Made by a program: the position numbers and the translations under genes. Below, piece after piece: positions 41,546 to 50,343 of a DNA stretch of 64,000 nt. Source of the DNA: Polyangiaceae bacterium (GTDB lineage Bacteria > Myxococcota_A > Polyangia > Polyangiales > Polyangiaceae); contig JACKEB010000011.1 in the NCBI GenBank assembly GCA_020633205.1, positions 248,001-312,000 of the forward strand, in the 5' to 3' direction. Positions within the stretch are counted from its first letter, which is position 1, and the number at the start of each line of letters is the position of its first letter. The notes under the pieces are model-generated. The model did no database searches, was not told where the DNA came from, and saw nothing but the letters and a program-made list of their open reading frames with translations.

Positions 41546-42535
41546 TCACCAGTTCGACAAGCCGACTCCCGCCAACGGGATCAGCGTCGACGTGGAACCG
41601 GCGTCGCCAGTCATGGCGAACACGTCGAGGCCGACGAACACATTGGGCACGATGCCAGCGAAGGAGGCCATTTCGAGATCGCCAAAGAGGCGATTGTTGG
41701 CCTCGATCAACTTGAAGTTCTCGGGCGTCGGTGCCGCAGTGAGGTCGTCGGTGTTCACCGCAAACTGGGTGCGTGTCACCGACGCATAGCTCAGCTCCGA
41801 GCGCAGCCTGAGGCCCACGGTGCCAGGCATCAGCGCGTAGTCTGCGCCCACGCGACCCAAGAAGCGGGCGGAGCCGGATGTGCTGGCTTCGATGCCTGAA
41901 TCTGACGACGCAGAGTAACTCTCGTTCTGAAAGCCGACGCCCACGGCAGCGAGCAACGCGAAGCTCGGGTCCACCTGACGTTCGACTCCGAGCAACGCGG
42001 ACAAGCGGCTCATCCCGGAGAACTCGCTCAGTAGATCTCCGGCGTTCGTGTCGATGGGGATGTAGACCGTGGCGTACGACGCGTACTTCAGCTCGCCCTG
42101 AAGCGAGAGCTGAGTCGGCGCATGCGGCTCGCTCAGCGCCCACAGCCCATTCACACCAAACGAATTGCGCGACGTCGAGTTGAACGCCTGGTCCGAGCTC
42201 GTGGCGTACGAGGCGAACGCCAGCTCCGCGGCGATCCCCCATGTTTCCTTGCGGTAACCGACTTGCCCACCGCCCACGAGCTTGAAGTCATTGCTCGCGA
42301 GCTTGGGCACGCCAATCTCCCCGCTATAGTCCCACGGTGACTGCTGGTTGCCCTTTGGCTGGCTGGTTTGGGGGGGAGGTGCAGCGTCCGCCACCTCATC
42401 TGTCGCGGTGGTGTTGGGCGTGGGATCGTCTGCCGCGCTGGCTGCACTGCTGGACAGCGCAAAGCAGAGCCCCAAAGCACAAGCGCCGAGGCGCGGCAGG
42501 GAGCAACGGATTAGGCGAATGCAAGCGTGCGACAT
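41546..42535 (-). CDS. Outer-membrane beta-barrel protein
   Basis: A 329-residue protein with a signal peptide (ALSSSAASAA) and a Thr/Pro/Gln linker, then alternating amphipathic strands such as FKLVGGGQVGYRK, WGIAAELAFASYA, LSLQGELKYASYA and GTVGLRLRSELSYASVT. The last strand ends in tryptophan (LIPLAGVGLSNW), the classical BAM recognition end. The strand count suggests a 12- to 14-strand barrel. It stands alone and convergent to the beta-helix lipoprotein, 6 bp apart. No sequence similarity to the small barrels elsewhere in the window is evident. Function unknown. Confidence 0.75.
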   Translation of the reverse strand: MSHACIRLIRCSLPRLGACALGLCFALSSSAASAADDPTPNTTATDEVADAAPPPQTSQPKGNQQSPWDYSGEIGVPKLASNDFKLVGGGQVGYRKETWGIAAELAFASYATSSDQAFNSTSRNSFGVNGLWALSEPHAPTQLSLQGELKYASYATVYIPIDTNAGDLLSEFSGMSRLSALLGVERQVDPSFALLAAVGVGFQNESYSASSDSGIEASTSGSARFLGRVGADYALMPGTVGLRLRSELSYASVTRTQFAVNTDDLTAAPTPENFKLIEANNRLFGDLEMASFAGIVPNVFVGLDVFAMTGDAGSTSTLIPLAGVGLSNW

Positions 42536-42635
42536 GTGGGAACTCCGAGGCCCTGAAGTGGAAAAAGCGTGGGCCTTTTCCCTGGGATGGAGTTCGTCAG
42601 GGTGTGTCGCAGAAAAAAGTCGAAGAAAGATCGGC

Positions 42636-42663
42636 GGGGACCAGCGGGCTTTGCTTGGTCCCC
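42636..42663 (-). terminator. Probable intrinsic terminator of the DUF4156 gene
   Basis: GGGGACCA at 42636-42643 pairs with TGGTCCCC at 42656-42663, an 8-bp perfect stem with a 12-base loop. Reading on the minus strand, it lies 29 bp after the DUF4156 stop and is followed about 15 bases later by a T-rich stretch. Confidence 0.6.
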
Positions 42664-42692
42664 GAGCGGTCAGCGCCCAACCGATTGGCGGA

Positions 42693-43079
42693 TCAGAAGT
42701 TCTCGATCACGCGAACGCCGGACGCCGCGCCTGCAGCGCCGGGGCACTTGTAGGCGGTGCCGGTGATGGTGACCGAGGTCGTCGTGCCGTCGCCGCTTCC
42801 GAGCTGGGGCGGGTCCGTGCGGACGTGAGTGCCACCGAGCTCCGCCGTCTTGTTGCGGATGTCGTTCATGGCGTACTCGATGAGGTCTTCGTTGCTGACC
42901 ATGCCACCACCGAAGGTGCCGCCACCCTTACCGGTGACGAGGCCGACGTTTTGGCAGCTCTCGGGGAGCGGATCGCGCGTCGGCGCGACCTTGGCGCCCT
43001 CGGCGGTGAGGCTAGCGGTTGAACAACCCCCGAGGGCGAGGGCTGCGACTGAGAGGAGGAGTGCGAGTTGTGTGCGCAT
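42693..43079 (-). CDS. DUF4156 family lipoprotein
   Basis: A 128-residue lipoprotein (lipobox ALGGC). The mature part shows the DUF4156 pattern: an early VGLVTGKGGG strand, EYAMNDIRNKTAELGGTHVR with the NxxxxxAxxxGxxxV helix and strand, and VTITGTAYKC at the end with a paired cysteine. Such RcsF-like small lipoproteins sit in the outer membrane of many proteobacteria and myxobacteria; their role is not established. The start is ATG 43079. A strong terminator hairpin lies downstream. Confidence 0.85.
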   Translation of the reverse strand: MRTQLALLLSVAALALGGCSTASLTAEGAKVAPTRDPLPESCQNVGLVTGKGGGTFGGGMVSNEDLIEYAMNDIRNKTAELGGTHVRTDPPQLGSGDGTTTSVTITGTAYKCPGAAGAASGVRVIENF

Positions 43080-43457
43080 GATCGGCAGGTAGCTTAGGGG
43101 TCTCAGCCCGTCAAAGCCAAATCGACGCTTCCGCGCGGTTAATTTCTTCCCTCCACGCGCTCGAAGAATCCGAGCGGATTTCGCTCGAAGGGAAGCACGG
43201 GATTTTGGCTTTGCGATGGAACCCGAGCGCCTGGTGCCGCTCGGTTGGGGGAGAAATTTTCGCGAATTTCGTTGGGCAACTCGCGTGTGACAAGCGCGTT
43301 GCTCATGGTTTTAGGCGCGCTGTACTGACGCCTTGAACGAGCGAAACTGGGGGTTTTAGTGCGCAGTACTGGGTAGTCGAGTGCGAACGTTCGTCCTCGG
43401 TCGGTGAGTCAACCCGCGTTCACACTGCGAGCAGCGATCACCCCTTCAAATCCATCA
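43080..43457. other. Intergenic region, lower GC, with inverted repeat
   Basis: This 378-bp stretch between the DUF4156 and P450 genes (both on the minus strand) has no supported gene. It holds the promoter of the DUF4156 gene and the 3' end region of the P450. It is visibly lower in GC than its surroundings. GAAATT at 43253-43258 pairs with AATTTC at 43265-43270 around TTCGCG, a possible operator. Confidence 0.45.
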
Positions 43458-44780
43458 CTAGGCAGCCTGTTCCTCTACACGTTTCCGCGGGGTTGCGAGG
43501 AGGCCATGGCGGGGTCGGAGTGTGACCGCCGGCATCAGGTCGATCTCCTGGTTTTTGGTGAGGTCGAGGTGGAAGGCTTCCACCACCCGGGAGAGGATCA
43601 CCACCGCCTCCAGCATCGCGAAGTTCAAGCCAACGCAGACCCGCGGCCCGGCACCGAATGGAAAGAACGCGTGCCGCGGATGCTTGGGCTCCTCCCAGCG
43701 TTCCGGATCAAAATCCTTGGGGCGCTCGAAGTACTGAGCGTCTCGCTGGGTGACCCACTGAGCGAAGTAGAGCTGTGTGCCCTTGGTGAGGTGATAGCCG
43801 CCGATGTCCGCATCGCGCACCAGCTCGCGGCCGATGCCCCACACCGGTGGGTAGAGCCGCATGGCCTCATTCACCACACGCTCGTGGTATGGCAGCTCCC
43901 GGGTGGTGCGTACGATTCCGGGCTTTGCGCGCGTTTCCTCGAGGAGCTTAGCCTCCACACGCGGGTGCTGTGCGATCAGCATCAGGGCCCAGGTGAGCGC
44001 AAGCGCCGTCGTCTCGTGGCCAGCGACGAGCAGCGTGAGCAACTCATCCCGGAGCTCGCGATCATTGAAACGCTCTGCGGGTTCGGCACGCAGCAGCTCG
44101 CTGAGCAGATCATCGCCTTCGGGCAGCTTGCGCCGGTCGCGGATGATCTCCGCCAGGGCTTGGTCGAGCTGCTTGACCGCTTTCGCTGCGCGACGGTTGG
44201 CAGCGACCGGGATCTGCGGAGGCAGAGGAACCATCGACGTGAGCATCTCCTCGAAACGCCGCATCACGACATCGAGTGGCTTCGCGATGTCGTCGTAGTA
44301 CTTGCTCACGTCGACACCGAACAGCGCCTCTGCGACCACGCGCAGCGTGAGCTGATTCATCTCCTCGTGTACATCAAGCTCCACACCGGGCTTCCACTCG
44401 GAAACCAGCTCACGGGTACGCCGGTCCATGATATCGGCGTAGATGCGGATCTTGGTGTTGTGGAAGGCTGGCTGGAGCAGCTTGCGGTGACGCTTCCAGA
44501 ACTCACCCTCGGAGGTAACCAAGCCGTCGCCAAGCACCGAGCTGAGCCAGCGGGTGTCGATAGACTTCCGTACGGATTCGTGCTGCTTCGCGAGCACCTG
44601 ATGAATCAGCTCGGGGTCGTTGATGCTGACACCCTTGATGGGCCCCACTTGCAGCCGCGCGATGTTCCCGTGCTCAGCGTGCAGGCGTGTCAGAAAGCCC
44701 AAAGGATCTTTACTGAAGCCAGGCAAGTCGCCGAGCAGGGGCCAGCCGTTGGCGTGGGGAAGGTCGCGATACTTGAGCAT
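43458..44780 (-). CDS. Cytochrome P450
   Basis: A 440-residue soluble P450. The I-helix has AGHETTALALTW (acid-alcohol pair for O2 activation), the K-helix NEAMR (ExxR near 318), the meander FDPERW, and the haem loop FGAGPRVCVG with the axial cysteine at 382. Lack of an N-terminal membrane anchor and overall form resemble bacterial CYP102-type haem domains or the CYP4-like group that hydroxylates fatty acids and terpenes. No ferredoxin or reductase gene is adjacent, so electrons must come from elsewhere. The TetR gene lies 98 bp upstream on the same strand and probably controls it. Confidence 0.93.
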   Translation of the reverse strand: MLKYRDLPHANGWPLLGDLPGFSKDPLGFLTRLHAEHGNIARLQVGPIKGVSINDPELIHQVLAKQHESVRKSIDTRWLSSVLGDGLVTSEGEFWKRHRKLLQPAFHNTKIRIYADIMDRRTRELVSEWKPGVELDVHEEMNQLTLRVVAEALFGVDVSKYYDDIAKPLDVVMRRFEEMLTSMVPLPPQIPVAANRRAAKAVKQLDQALAEIIRDRRKLPEGDDLLSELLRAEPAERFNDRELRDELLTLLVAGHETTALALTWALMLIAQHPRVEAKLLEETRAKPGIVRTTRELPYHERVVNEAMRLYPPVWGIGRELVRDADIGGYHLTKGTQLYFAQWVTQRDAQYFERPKDFDPERWEEPKHPRHAFFPFGAGPRVCVGLNFAMLEAVVILSRVVEAFHLDLTKNQEIDLMPAVTLRPRHGLLATPRKRVEEQAA

Positions 44781-44878
44781 GATCCATCACCTTTCTGCTT
44801 GCAGGTGCTTGAAAGCAGCCCGCCAATTCACACCGGCGCGTGTCGAAAGGCACGTGCGGAATCTCTTGAGTTCGGCCG

Positions 44879-45475
44879 TCAGCGTGGGGCTGCACCATCC
44901 ATGAACTGCCCCACGACGAACTCGGGGATCTCGTCGAGGGTCGGCCAGGCGCCGCCGGAGGCGACGTGTTGAAATAGCGCGAGCGTGTCGAGGCCAACCA
45001 GGGTCATCGCCAGCACCTGCGGGGGCCGAGCGTTTGTGACCTCCCCCCGAGCTACGCCCTCCTCGAGCACCTGAGTAACCCGCATCACGAAGGGGGCTGC
45101 GGCCGCCATGACCCTCGCGTGTGCCTCCGGGTCGGGATCGAGTGATTCCCGGAGGAAAACTCGTGCGAACGCGGGGTGCTTCTCGAACCAGGCGATGTCC
45201 GACGCAATCAACGCCAGCAGGCGCTCTCGGGTGGTGCCTCGAGGGTCCTCATTCGCCTGCTCCACGGCCAAGCGGCACGCCCCCTCGACCACGGCGAAGA
45301 ACAGCTCTTCCTTGGAGTCGAAGTAGTTGTACACCGTGCCTTTGGCCAGGCCCGCAGCCACGCTGATGCGGTTGATGTTGGCGCCGATCAGCCCATGCTC
45401 CGCGAACTCGTCGGCCGCGGCGAACAGCAGCTTCTCGCGGGTCTGAGCCTGCGCTTCTTGAGTGATTCGAGCCAT
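44879..45475 (-). CDS. TetR family transcriptional regulator
   Basis: A 198-residue regulator. Residues 10-60 form the TetR DNA-binding domain: LLFAAADEFAEHGLIGANIN, then the recognition helix in AKGTVYNYFDSKEELFFAV. The C-terminal helical part binds an unknown ligand. It is upstream of and in line with the P450 gene, and an inverted repeat in front of it is the likely autoregulatory operator. The arrangement suggests a ligand-induced operon in which the P450 acts on the inducer. Confidence 0.93.
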   Translation of the reverse strand: MARITQEAQAQTREKLLFAAADEFAEHGLIGANINRISVAAGLAKGTVYNYFDSKEELFFAVVEGACRLAVEQANEDPRGTTRERLLALIASDIAWFEKHPAFARVFLRESLDPDPEAHARVMAAAAPFVMRVTQVLEEGVARGEVTNARPPQVLAMTLVGLDTLALFQHVASGGAWPTLDEIPEFVVGQFMDGAAPR

Positions 45476-45496
45476 CGCGCTTCAAAACAGCCAAAT

Positions 45497-45524
45497 TAAT
45501 ATGACTGACCGCCCACCCATATTA
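45497..45524. promoter_or_regulatory. Inverted repeat upstream of TetR gene, likely operator
   Basis: TAATATG at 45497-45503 is the exact inverted complement of CATATTA at 45518-45524, with 14 bases between. It lies 22-49 bp before the TetR start and is AT-rich in GC-rich DNA, so it probably overlaps the promoter -10 region. I infer autoregulation of the TetR-P450 operon. Confidence 0.55.
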
Positions 45525-45644
45525 TTCCCAGGGGGCCAAGCGTCAAGCTGCGGAGGCGAAATCGGCGATTCGAGGCAGCCTAGCTAGGGGGCGGCGATTC
45601 GTACGTGCCCGCCGAACGGCACCCATGTGTCTCGATAGACGCGC

Positions 45645-47552
45645 CTAATAGCTCGACAGTCCGCCCGCCAGCTCACCCTGCACAGCAACGCTAGACTTCA
45701 CGCTGAGCGTCGGCGGAGTGACGGTCAGCAAGCGATACGGCGCGTGGGCGCGCTTGTAGCTGTCGAAGTCAGTGAGCGAGGGCAGGCGACGATCACTGCC
45801 TTCTTGACTCGATAGCAGACGGAAGGCTTGAGGATAGCCCGCTGCGCCGAGCAGGTTGGCTTCGGAGCCACCGAGCAGCTGCAGCGTGTTCGCGGTTTGA
45901 AAGCCGTCCGCCACGGTCGCGTTGACGCTCCCCCGGTAGTCGAAGACGAGGCCGCCTGCCCAGCGTGCGTTGGCAGGGATACTCACGATCAAATCTTCTT
46001 CGTAGGTGGCGATGCACACGAAGGCGTCCGGATTGGTGACGTTCAACGTCAGGGTGCTGGGCGCATTGCGAGAGTATGAACGGTAGACGACGAGCTCGAC
46101 GCCGGAGGTTTGCGCCGAGCTGAGCGTGGAGTCTCCTTGGTCGTTCGTCTTCACGCTGCCGGGCGCTGCCTCGTAGCCGTCGAAGCCGAGGCGGTTTGCC
46201 GCTTCGCGACACGCAGCGAGCGCGGCTTCATCCGTAGTCATGTTTTGCCGCGCGGTAACTGCCAAGTCACCGCTTGGCAGGGACGCGATGCCTGCGAGCG
46301 CTTCGCTCGATATGGAGCCGAGTTCCGCCAGACTGCCAAGCTCGGTCACGGCGCCCGTGTCGGGGTCGGCGCTGAGCACGCTGGGTGTGCTGCCCTGGGC
46401 GCGTAGCAGGTAGAGCGTGGAGCTCTTGGCGTCGAAGGTCGCGTCCCACACCCAGCTCGAACCCGTGTCTCCGCGCTCCGTGATGTTGCCGGAGCTGGGG
46501 TCGATGGCGAGCAGCTCGTAGTCGCTCGAACGCAAACTGAGCAGCACGTTGCTGCGCGAGTCCCACGCCAGTGGCTTGCCATGGCCGATCTGTTCGGCGG
46601 CGATCAACGTCGCTTCTCCCGAAGCCAGATCGAGGCTCAGCGCGCCTTGGTAGTTGGCGATGTAGAGTTGCTTTGCGCTCGCGTCGTAGACCAAGCCTTC
46701 GGCGCCGGAGTTCGTGCGCAGAGGAGTCAGCGCGCCGCTGGTTGCGTTCACTCCGACGATGGCGTTGCGTCCATTCACCTTGGCGACACTCAAGAGGTCG
46801 ATGCCGCTCAGGTCGGCGCGCACGCAGTGCTCGCCTTGCTTGGTGAACCCGCTGTCGCACTCGCTGCAGCTGGCCCCGGTGTAGCCGACTTCGCAGACGC
46901 ACTTCGCCGCTTGGCGCCCGCCGTCGTCGAAGCAGAACTGAGGCTCTGCGCAGACCACGTCGGAGTGACTGCACGTCTGGTAACACGGCTCATCTCCGCG
47001 GCGGGCGTAGCTGTCTTCACACAGCTCGCAACGCTCCCCTTGCGTGCCGACGGGGCACGCGCACATGGCGCTGCCCGATGCGTCGTCGCAGACCCGGGGT
47101 GCGTCGCATTGGGGTGCTTCCGTCGGGTGGTCGCAGCCGATGTCGCAGGTACCGTTACCGTCCTTGTCCTGGTAGCCGGTGTCGCACTGAGCGCACGTTG
47201 GCCCAGTGTAGTTCTCCAGGCAATCGCAGCGGTCCGCTTGACCCGTGATCTGCACGCAGGCGCCATACACGCAGGGGTTGTCCGCGTCGCAGTCGATCTT
47301 GATGGGCAAGCAAGCGCCGCCAGTGTCTTCATACCCCGGAGCGCAGGCGTCGCAGTCCGCGCCTGTGTACGCCGCTTGGCACTCGCACACCGGTTCCTTG
47401 CCGGCTTCGTCGCATTGCTGGTGGGCGTTGCATACTTCAGTGCCGCACGGCAACGTCTGAGTGCCGCCGCCGCTTCCGCCATCACTGCTGCAGGCAGCGA
47501 ACACACAGCCGCCTACAAGAACTCCCAACGTCACCCACCCACGCAGAGCCAT
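45645..47552 (-). CDS. Lipoprotein with EGF-like repeats and a beta-propeller-like domain
   Basis: A 635-residue lipoprotein (lipobox FAAC, cysteine at 21). Residues about 35-245 are five EGF-like or laminin-like Cys repeats, for example CECQAAYTGADCDACAPGYE and CVCEVGYTGASCSECDSGF. The rest begins with SGIDLLSVAKVNG and shows repeated four-strand blades (LYIANYQGALSLDLASGEA, VLLSLRSSDYELLAIDPSSG) typical of a seven-bladed YVTN-like propeller. A final beta-rich section follows. This is a large exposed surface protein, perhaps for adhesion; ligand unknown. Confidence 0.8.
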   Translation of the reverse strand: MALRGWVTLGVLVGGCVFAACSSDGGSGGGTQTLPCGTEVCNAHQQCDEAGKEPVCECQAAYTGADCDACAPGYEDTGGACLPIKIDCDADNPCVYGACVQITGQADRCDCLENYTGPTCAQCDTGYQDKDGNGTCDIGCDHPTEAPQCDAPRVCDDASGSAMCACPVGTQGERCELCEDSYARRGDEPCYQTCSHSDVVCAEPQFCFDDGGRQAAKCVCEVGYTGASCSECDSGFTKQGEHCVRADLSGIDLLSVAKVNGRNAIVGVNATSGALTPLRTNSGAEGLVYDASAKQLYIANYQGALSLDLASGEATLIAAEQIGHGKPLAWDSRSNVLLSLRSSDYELLAIDPSSGNITERGDTGSSWVWDATFDAKSSTLYLLRAQGSTPSVLSADPDTGAVTELGSLAELGSISSEALAGIASLPSGDLAVTARQNMTTDEAALAACREAANRLGFDGYEAAPGSVKTNDQGDSTLSSAQTSGVELVVYRSYSRNAPSTLTLNVTNPDAFVCIATYEEDLIVSIPANARWAGGLVFDYRGSVNATVADGFQTANTLQLLGGSEANLLGAAGYPQAFRLLSSQEGSDRRLPSLTDFDSYKRAHAPYRLLTVTPPTLSVKSSVAVQGELAGGLSSY

Positions 47553-47629
47553 TCCTACAAGATACGCTAGCTGGCAGACGGAGCTTCCGTAGCTTTAAGG
47601 TGTGCCCCTCACCCCCAAACCTGCGGGCG

Positions 47630-48109
47630 TCAGAGGTAGGAGAAGAAACGGGTGAACCAGGTGATCCCGTGTTTGCGCAGCGCCTCATTCAAGCCGTCGT
47701 AGGGCGAGTCGAGGGCCTCGCTTGGCACCAACGTCCACAGCTCGTTCTGAATGACCTGTTCGATCGTCTCGAGCGGGTAGTCCCCGAGGTTGTTGCCGTG
47801 AATGGTGCAAAGCCGGCCGAAGTTGGAGAAGGAGACGCAAATGCGGGTCACTTGGACGTAGCGCTGACGCTCTCCGCTCGCAGGGTCGCGCGCCATCTCG
47901 GTGATCGAGAGTTCGTCGTGGAGGGAGGCATCCTGCACGTTGCCATCGCGCTCGAAGGGCAACCCCCGCTCCTCGTTCAACACTCGCTGAATACGCAACA
48001 CGCTATTTTGCAGGTCGGCATAGGGGAATACGCGCCAGTCGTTGCGCGGGATTTCGCACCCCGTGGCGCAGTCGTGCTGCAACAGCATTGCTCGCAATGT
48101 TTCGTCCAT
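47630..48109 (-). CDS. Conserved-looking protein of unknown function
   Basis: A 159-residue cytosolic protein from ATG 48109 (a GTG at 48124 would add five residues). The sequence is well balanced, with FPYADLQNSVLRIQRVLNEE, RICVSFSNFGRLCTIHGNNL and the C-terminal helix GLNEALRKHGITWFTRFF, suggesting an alpha-beta fold. I do not recognise a family. It lies just upstream of the EGF-like lipoprotein gene on the same strand (77 bp gap) and divergent from the sialidase gene. Confidence 0.6.
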   Translation of the reverse strand: MDETLRAMLLQHDCATGCEIPRNDWRVFPYADLQNSVLRIQRVLNEERGLPFERDGNVQDASLHDELSITEMARDPASGERQRYVQVTRICVSFSNFGRLCTIHGNNLGDYPLETIEQVIQNELWTLVPSEALDSPYDGLNEALRKHGITWFTRFFSYL

Positions 48110-48149
48110 CCTGATATTCCCCACGGATCTGGGGGTGAGGACAACCGAT

Positions 48150-48163
48150 CAGTTGTGCAACTG
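48150..48163. promoter_or_regulatory. Palindromic TTGTGCAA site before sialidase gene
   Basis: CAGTTG and CAACTG are perfect inverted halves separated by TG, giving the core TTGTGCAA that also occurs at 39594-39624. A degenerate second copy (CACAACTAGTGCAATTGT, about 48189-48206) follows. The site sits between divergent genes, 102 bp before the sialidase start. Confidence 0.4.
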
Positions 48164-48264
48164 TCTGTGTATCCCTGCACAGCACGGGACACAACTAGTG
48201 CAATTGTAGAGCACTCAGCGAAAGCTCGTGGCCGCCGCAATCCGGCTGCACTATCCATGAAGAG

Positions 48265-49731
48265 ATGCGTTGGATGCTCTTGGGTGCGTCGCTGTTGGCC
48301 GTGGGCTGTGGGTCTGACGGTGGAGCTAGCGGCGGCAGCGGTGGAACGTTCGCGAGCGGGGGCGGCGCTGGGACCTCTGCGACTGGTGGCAGCGGTGGGG
48401 TCGCCTGGGGAGGTTCCGCGGGGAATATAACGGGCGGTAGCTCCAGTGGCGGCACGGCGGCGAGCGCCGGAACGAGCAGCAGTGGCGGCGCAGCCACAGG
48501 TGGTACCGGCGGCGCTGCAGCTGGCGGCGCTGCAGCTGGCGGCGCTGCAACGGGCGGCTCTGCAACGGGCGGAGCTGCAACGGGCGGTACAGGCGGCATG
48601 GAAGTGCCCCCGCATCTGCGCCCTCAGGATCACACGTCGCAGCTGCTGTTCAATCCGGCGAAGGACGAGTTCAACATCAGCTATCACAGCTTCCGCATCC
48701 CCTCGATCGTGCGCTCCACCAAGGGCACGCTGATCGCCTTTGCGGAGGGCCGGCAGTGCTCCGCTGCGGACTACGGCAACATCAACCTCGTCTACAAGCG
48801 CTCCTTCGACGACGGCAAGACATGGACGAACCTGGCGGAGGTCGTGGGCTCCGGTGCGGGCACGTGGGGCAACCCAACCGCCGTGGTGGATGAAGACACC
48901 GGCACCATCTGGTTGTTCATGAACTGGAACGCCGAGAACATCAGCCAGAACCCGGGCACGAACCCGTGTACGGGCAACCCAACGACTGCCGTCGGCCCTG
49001 GGGACCGCCCGGTGTACCTGAGCAAGAGCACCGATGACGGCGCCACTTGGACCAAGCCCGTCAACATGACCGCGACGCTGCAGCCAAACGGCAACGCTTG
49101 GGACGCGGTAGGACCCGGCGTTGGGATCTACACCAGCGTGGGCGCGACCGCTGGCAGGCTGATCGTCCCGGCGATCCAGCGCAACATCTACAGTGACGAC
49201 CACGGCGTGACCTGGAAGTACAAGTCGATTCCCGGAGGAACCAGCGAGGGTACCGTGGTGGAGCTCTCGGACGGCAAGCTCCAGCGCAACGACCGGGCGA
49301 CGGGCAGCAGATGGAACACCGCAGCGCGGCGCTGGCTGAGCACCGGGACCATCGAGGGCAGCTTCCCCGCGTTTGCGCCCCACGACACGCTGCTCGACCC
49401 GCGCGTGGAGGGCAGCGCGATCCGCTACTCGACCAATCCTCATCGCATCTTTTTCTTGAACCCGGCTTCGACCGTCGGTCGCTGCAAGATGCGCGTGCGC
49501 ATCAGCTACGATGACGGCGCAACCTGGCCCATCAGCCGCCAGCTCCACGATACGCTCACGGCGCAAGAGACCTGCGACAAGAACCTGGGTGGCTACTCCA
49601 GCATGACCAAGACCGCAGACTTCCACGTCGCGGCGCTAGTCGAGCGTATCGAGGCAGACGGCTCCCATCGCGGCATCGAAGTGCATCGCTTCAACTTGCC
49701 CTGGGTGCTAGACGGCACTCCAGAGCCGTGA
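48265..49731 (+). CDS. Exo-alpha-sialidase (GH33-like) lipoprotein
   Basis: A 488-residue lipoprotein (lipobox LLAVGC, cysteine at 15) with a Gly/Ala/Ser linker up to about 110. The catalytic domain is a six-bladed sialidase propeller: FRIPSIV supplies the first arginine of the triad, and at least four Asp boxes follow (SFDDGKTW, STDDGATW, SDDHGVTW, SYDDGATW). EGRQCSAADYGN carries the catalytic acid region. It likely cleaves sialic or related nonulosonic acids from glycans outside the cell. The gene overlaps the following methyltransferase gene by 4 bp. Confidence 0.88.
   Translation: MRWMLLGASLLAVGCGSDGGASGGSGGTFASGGGAGTSATGGSGGVAWGGSAGNITGGSSSGGTAASAGTSSSGGAATGGTGGAAAGGAAAGGAATGGSATGGAATGGTGGMEVPPHLRPQDHTSQLLFNPAKDEFNISYHSFRIPSIVRSTKGTLIAFAEGRQCSAADYGNINLVYKRSFDDGKTWTNLAEVVGSGAGTWGNPTAVVDEDTGTIWLFMNWNAENISQNPGTNPCTGNPTTAVGPGDRPVYLSKSTDDGATWTKPVNMTATLQPNGNAWDAVGPGVGIYTSVGATAGRLIVPAIQRNIYSDDHGVTWKYKSIPGGTSEGTVVELSDGKLQRNDRATGSRWNTAARRWLSTGTIEGSFPAFAPHDTLLDPRVEGSAIRYSTNPHRIFFLNPASTVGRCKMRVRISYDDGATWPISRQLHDTLTAQETCDKNLGGYSSMTKTADFHVAALVERIEADGSHRGIEVHRFNLPWVLDGTPEP
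48508..48582 (+). repeat. Five tandem 15-bp units in the sialidase linker
   Basis: Five copies of GGCGGCGCTGCAGCT with a few substitutions code for GGAAA/GGAAT pentapeptides in the lipoprotein linker. The copies are highly similar, implying recent expansion. Confidence 0.85.
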
Positions 49732-50324
49732 CGTTTCCCAGCGAGCTTTCAACTCCCAGCGCGTTCAGGCGAGCCCTGCTCGCGGTGCCGCCCCTGGATC
49801 GAGACGCTTGGCTCTCCCGCGCGCTCGGGCTGGAGGAGATCCCGGACGACGGCGAGTTGCCGCGCGGATGCGTACCCTACCTGCCTGCGCCGGTGGATAC
49901 GGTGCTCGGTGCCGTGGATCAACTTGCGATCACCGCCGACGACGTGGTGGTCGATGTGGGCTCTGGAGTGGGACGCGCCGCGGCGCTCTTCCAGCTGCTC
50001 AGCGATGCGCAGGTGATCTGCGTCGAGCTGCAACCCCAGCTCCTGGAGGCCTCGCAGGGGCTCTTTGCCCGACTTGGCAAGCAGCGGGTGAGCTTCGTGC
50101 TGGGTGACGCGGTGGAGCAACTCGGGGCGCTCGAGAGCGCGAGCGTGCTGTTTCTGTATTGTCCGTTTAGCGGTGAACGCCTCGAGCGCTTTCTCGCGGG
50201 CTTGCGACCGCTGGCGCAGAAACGTGAGCTGCGCTTGGCTTGCGTCGATCTCCCGTTGCCTGACCTGCCGTGGCTCGAGGCGCTGCCGGGTGGCGGTTCA
50301 CTTCAGCTCTACCGCAGCCGTTGA
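49728..50324 (+). CDS. SAM-dependent methyltransferase
   Basis: A 198-residue protein with DDVVVDVGSGVGRAAALFQLL as the SAM-binding motif I (DVGSGVGR), QVICVELQPQ as motif II with the acidic ribose ligand, and SVLFLYCPFSG as motif IV. The form resembles the DOT1-like/histone-lysine-type and small bacterial methyltransferases with a short N-terminal helix. It begins with GTG inside the stop of the sialidase gene. Target unknown; the coupling to the sialidase is unexplained. Confidence 0.8.
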   Translation: MTFPSELSTPSAFRRALLAVPPLDRDAWLSRALGLEEIPDDGELPRGCVPYLPAPVDTVLGAVDQLAITADDVVVDVGSGVGRAAALFQLLSDAQVICVELQPQLLEASQGLFARLGKQRVSFVLGDAVEQLGALESASVLFLYCPFSGERLERFLAGLRPLAQKRELRLACVDLPLPDLPWLEALPGGGSLQLYRSR

Positions 50325-50343
50325 GGCGTGATATTCCCGGCGT

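Noticed and set aside
43404..44972. Long open frame of 522 codons on the plus strand
   Set aside because: It is antisense to the P450 gene. Its translation is Gln/His/Arg-rich without any domain, while the minus strand encodes all P450 motifs. Long antisense frames are usual in GC-rich DNA.
47977..49626. 549-codon open frame on the minus strand
   Set aside because: Antisense to the sialidase, with Ala/Arg-rich and repetitive Cys/Ser text from the linker repeat. The plus-strand Asp boxes settle the coding strand.
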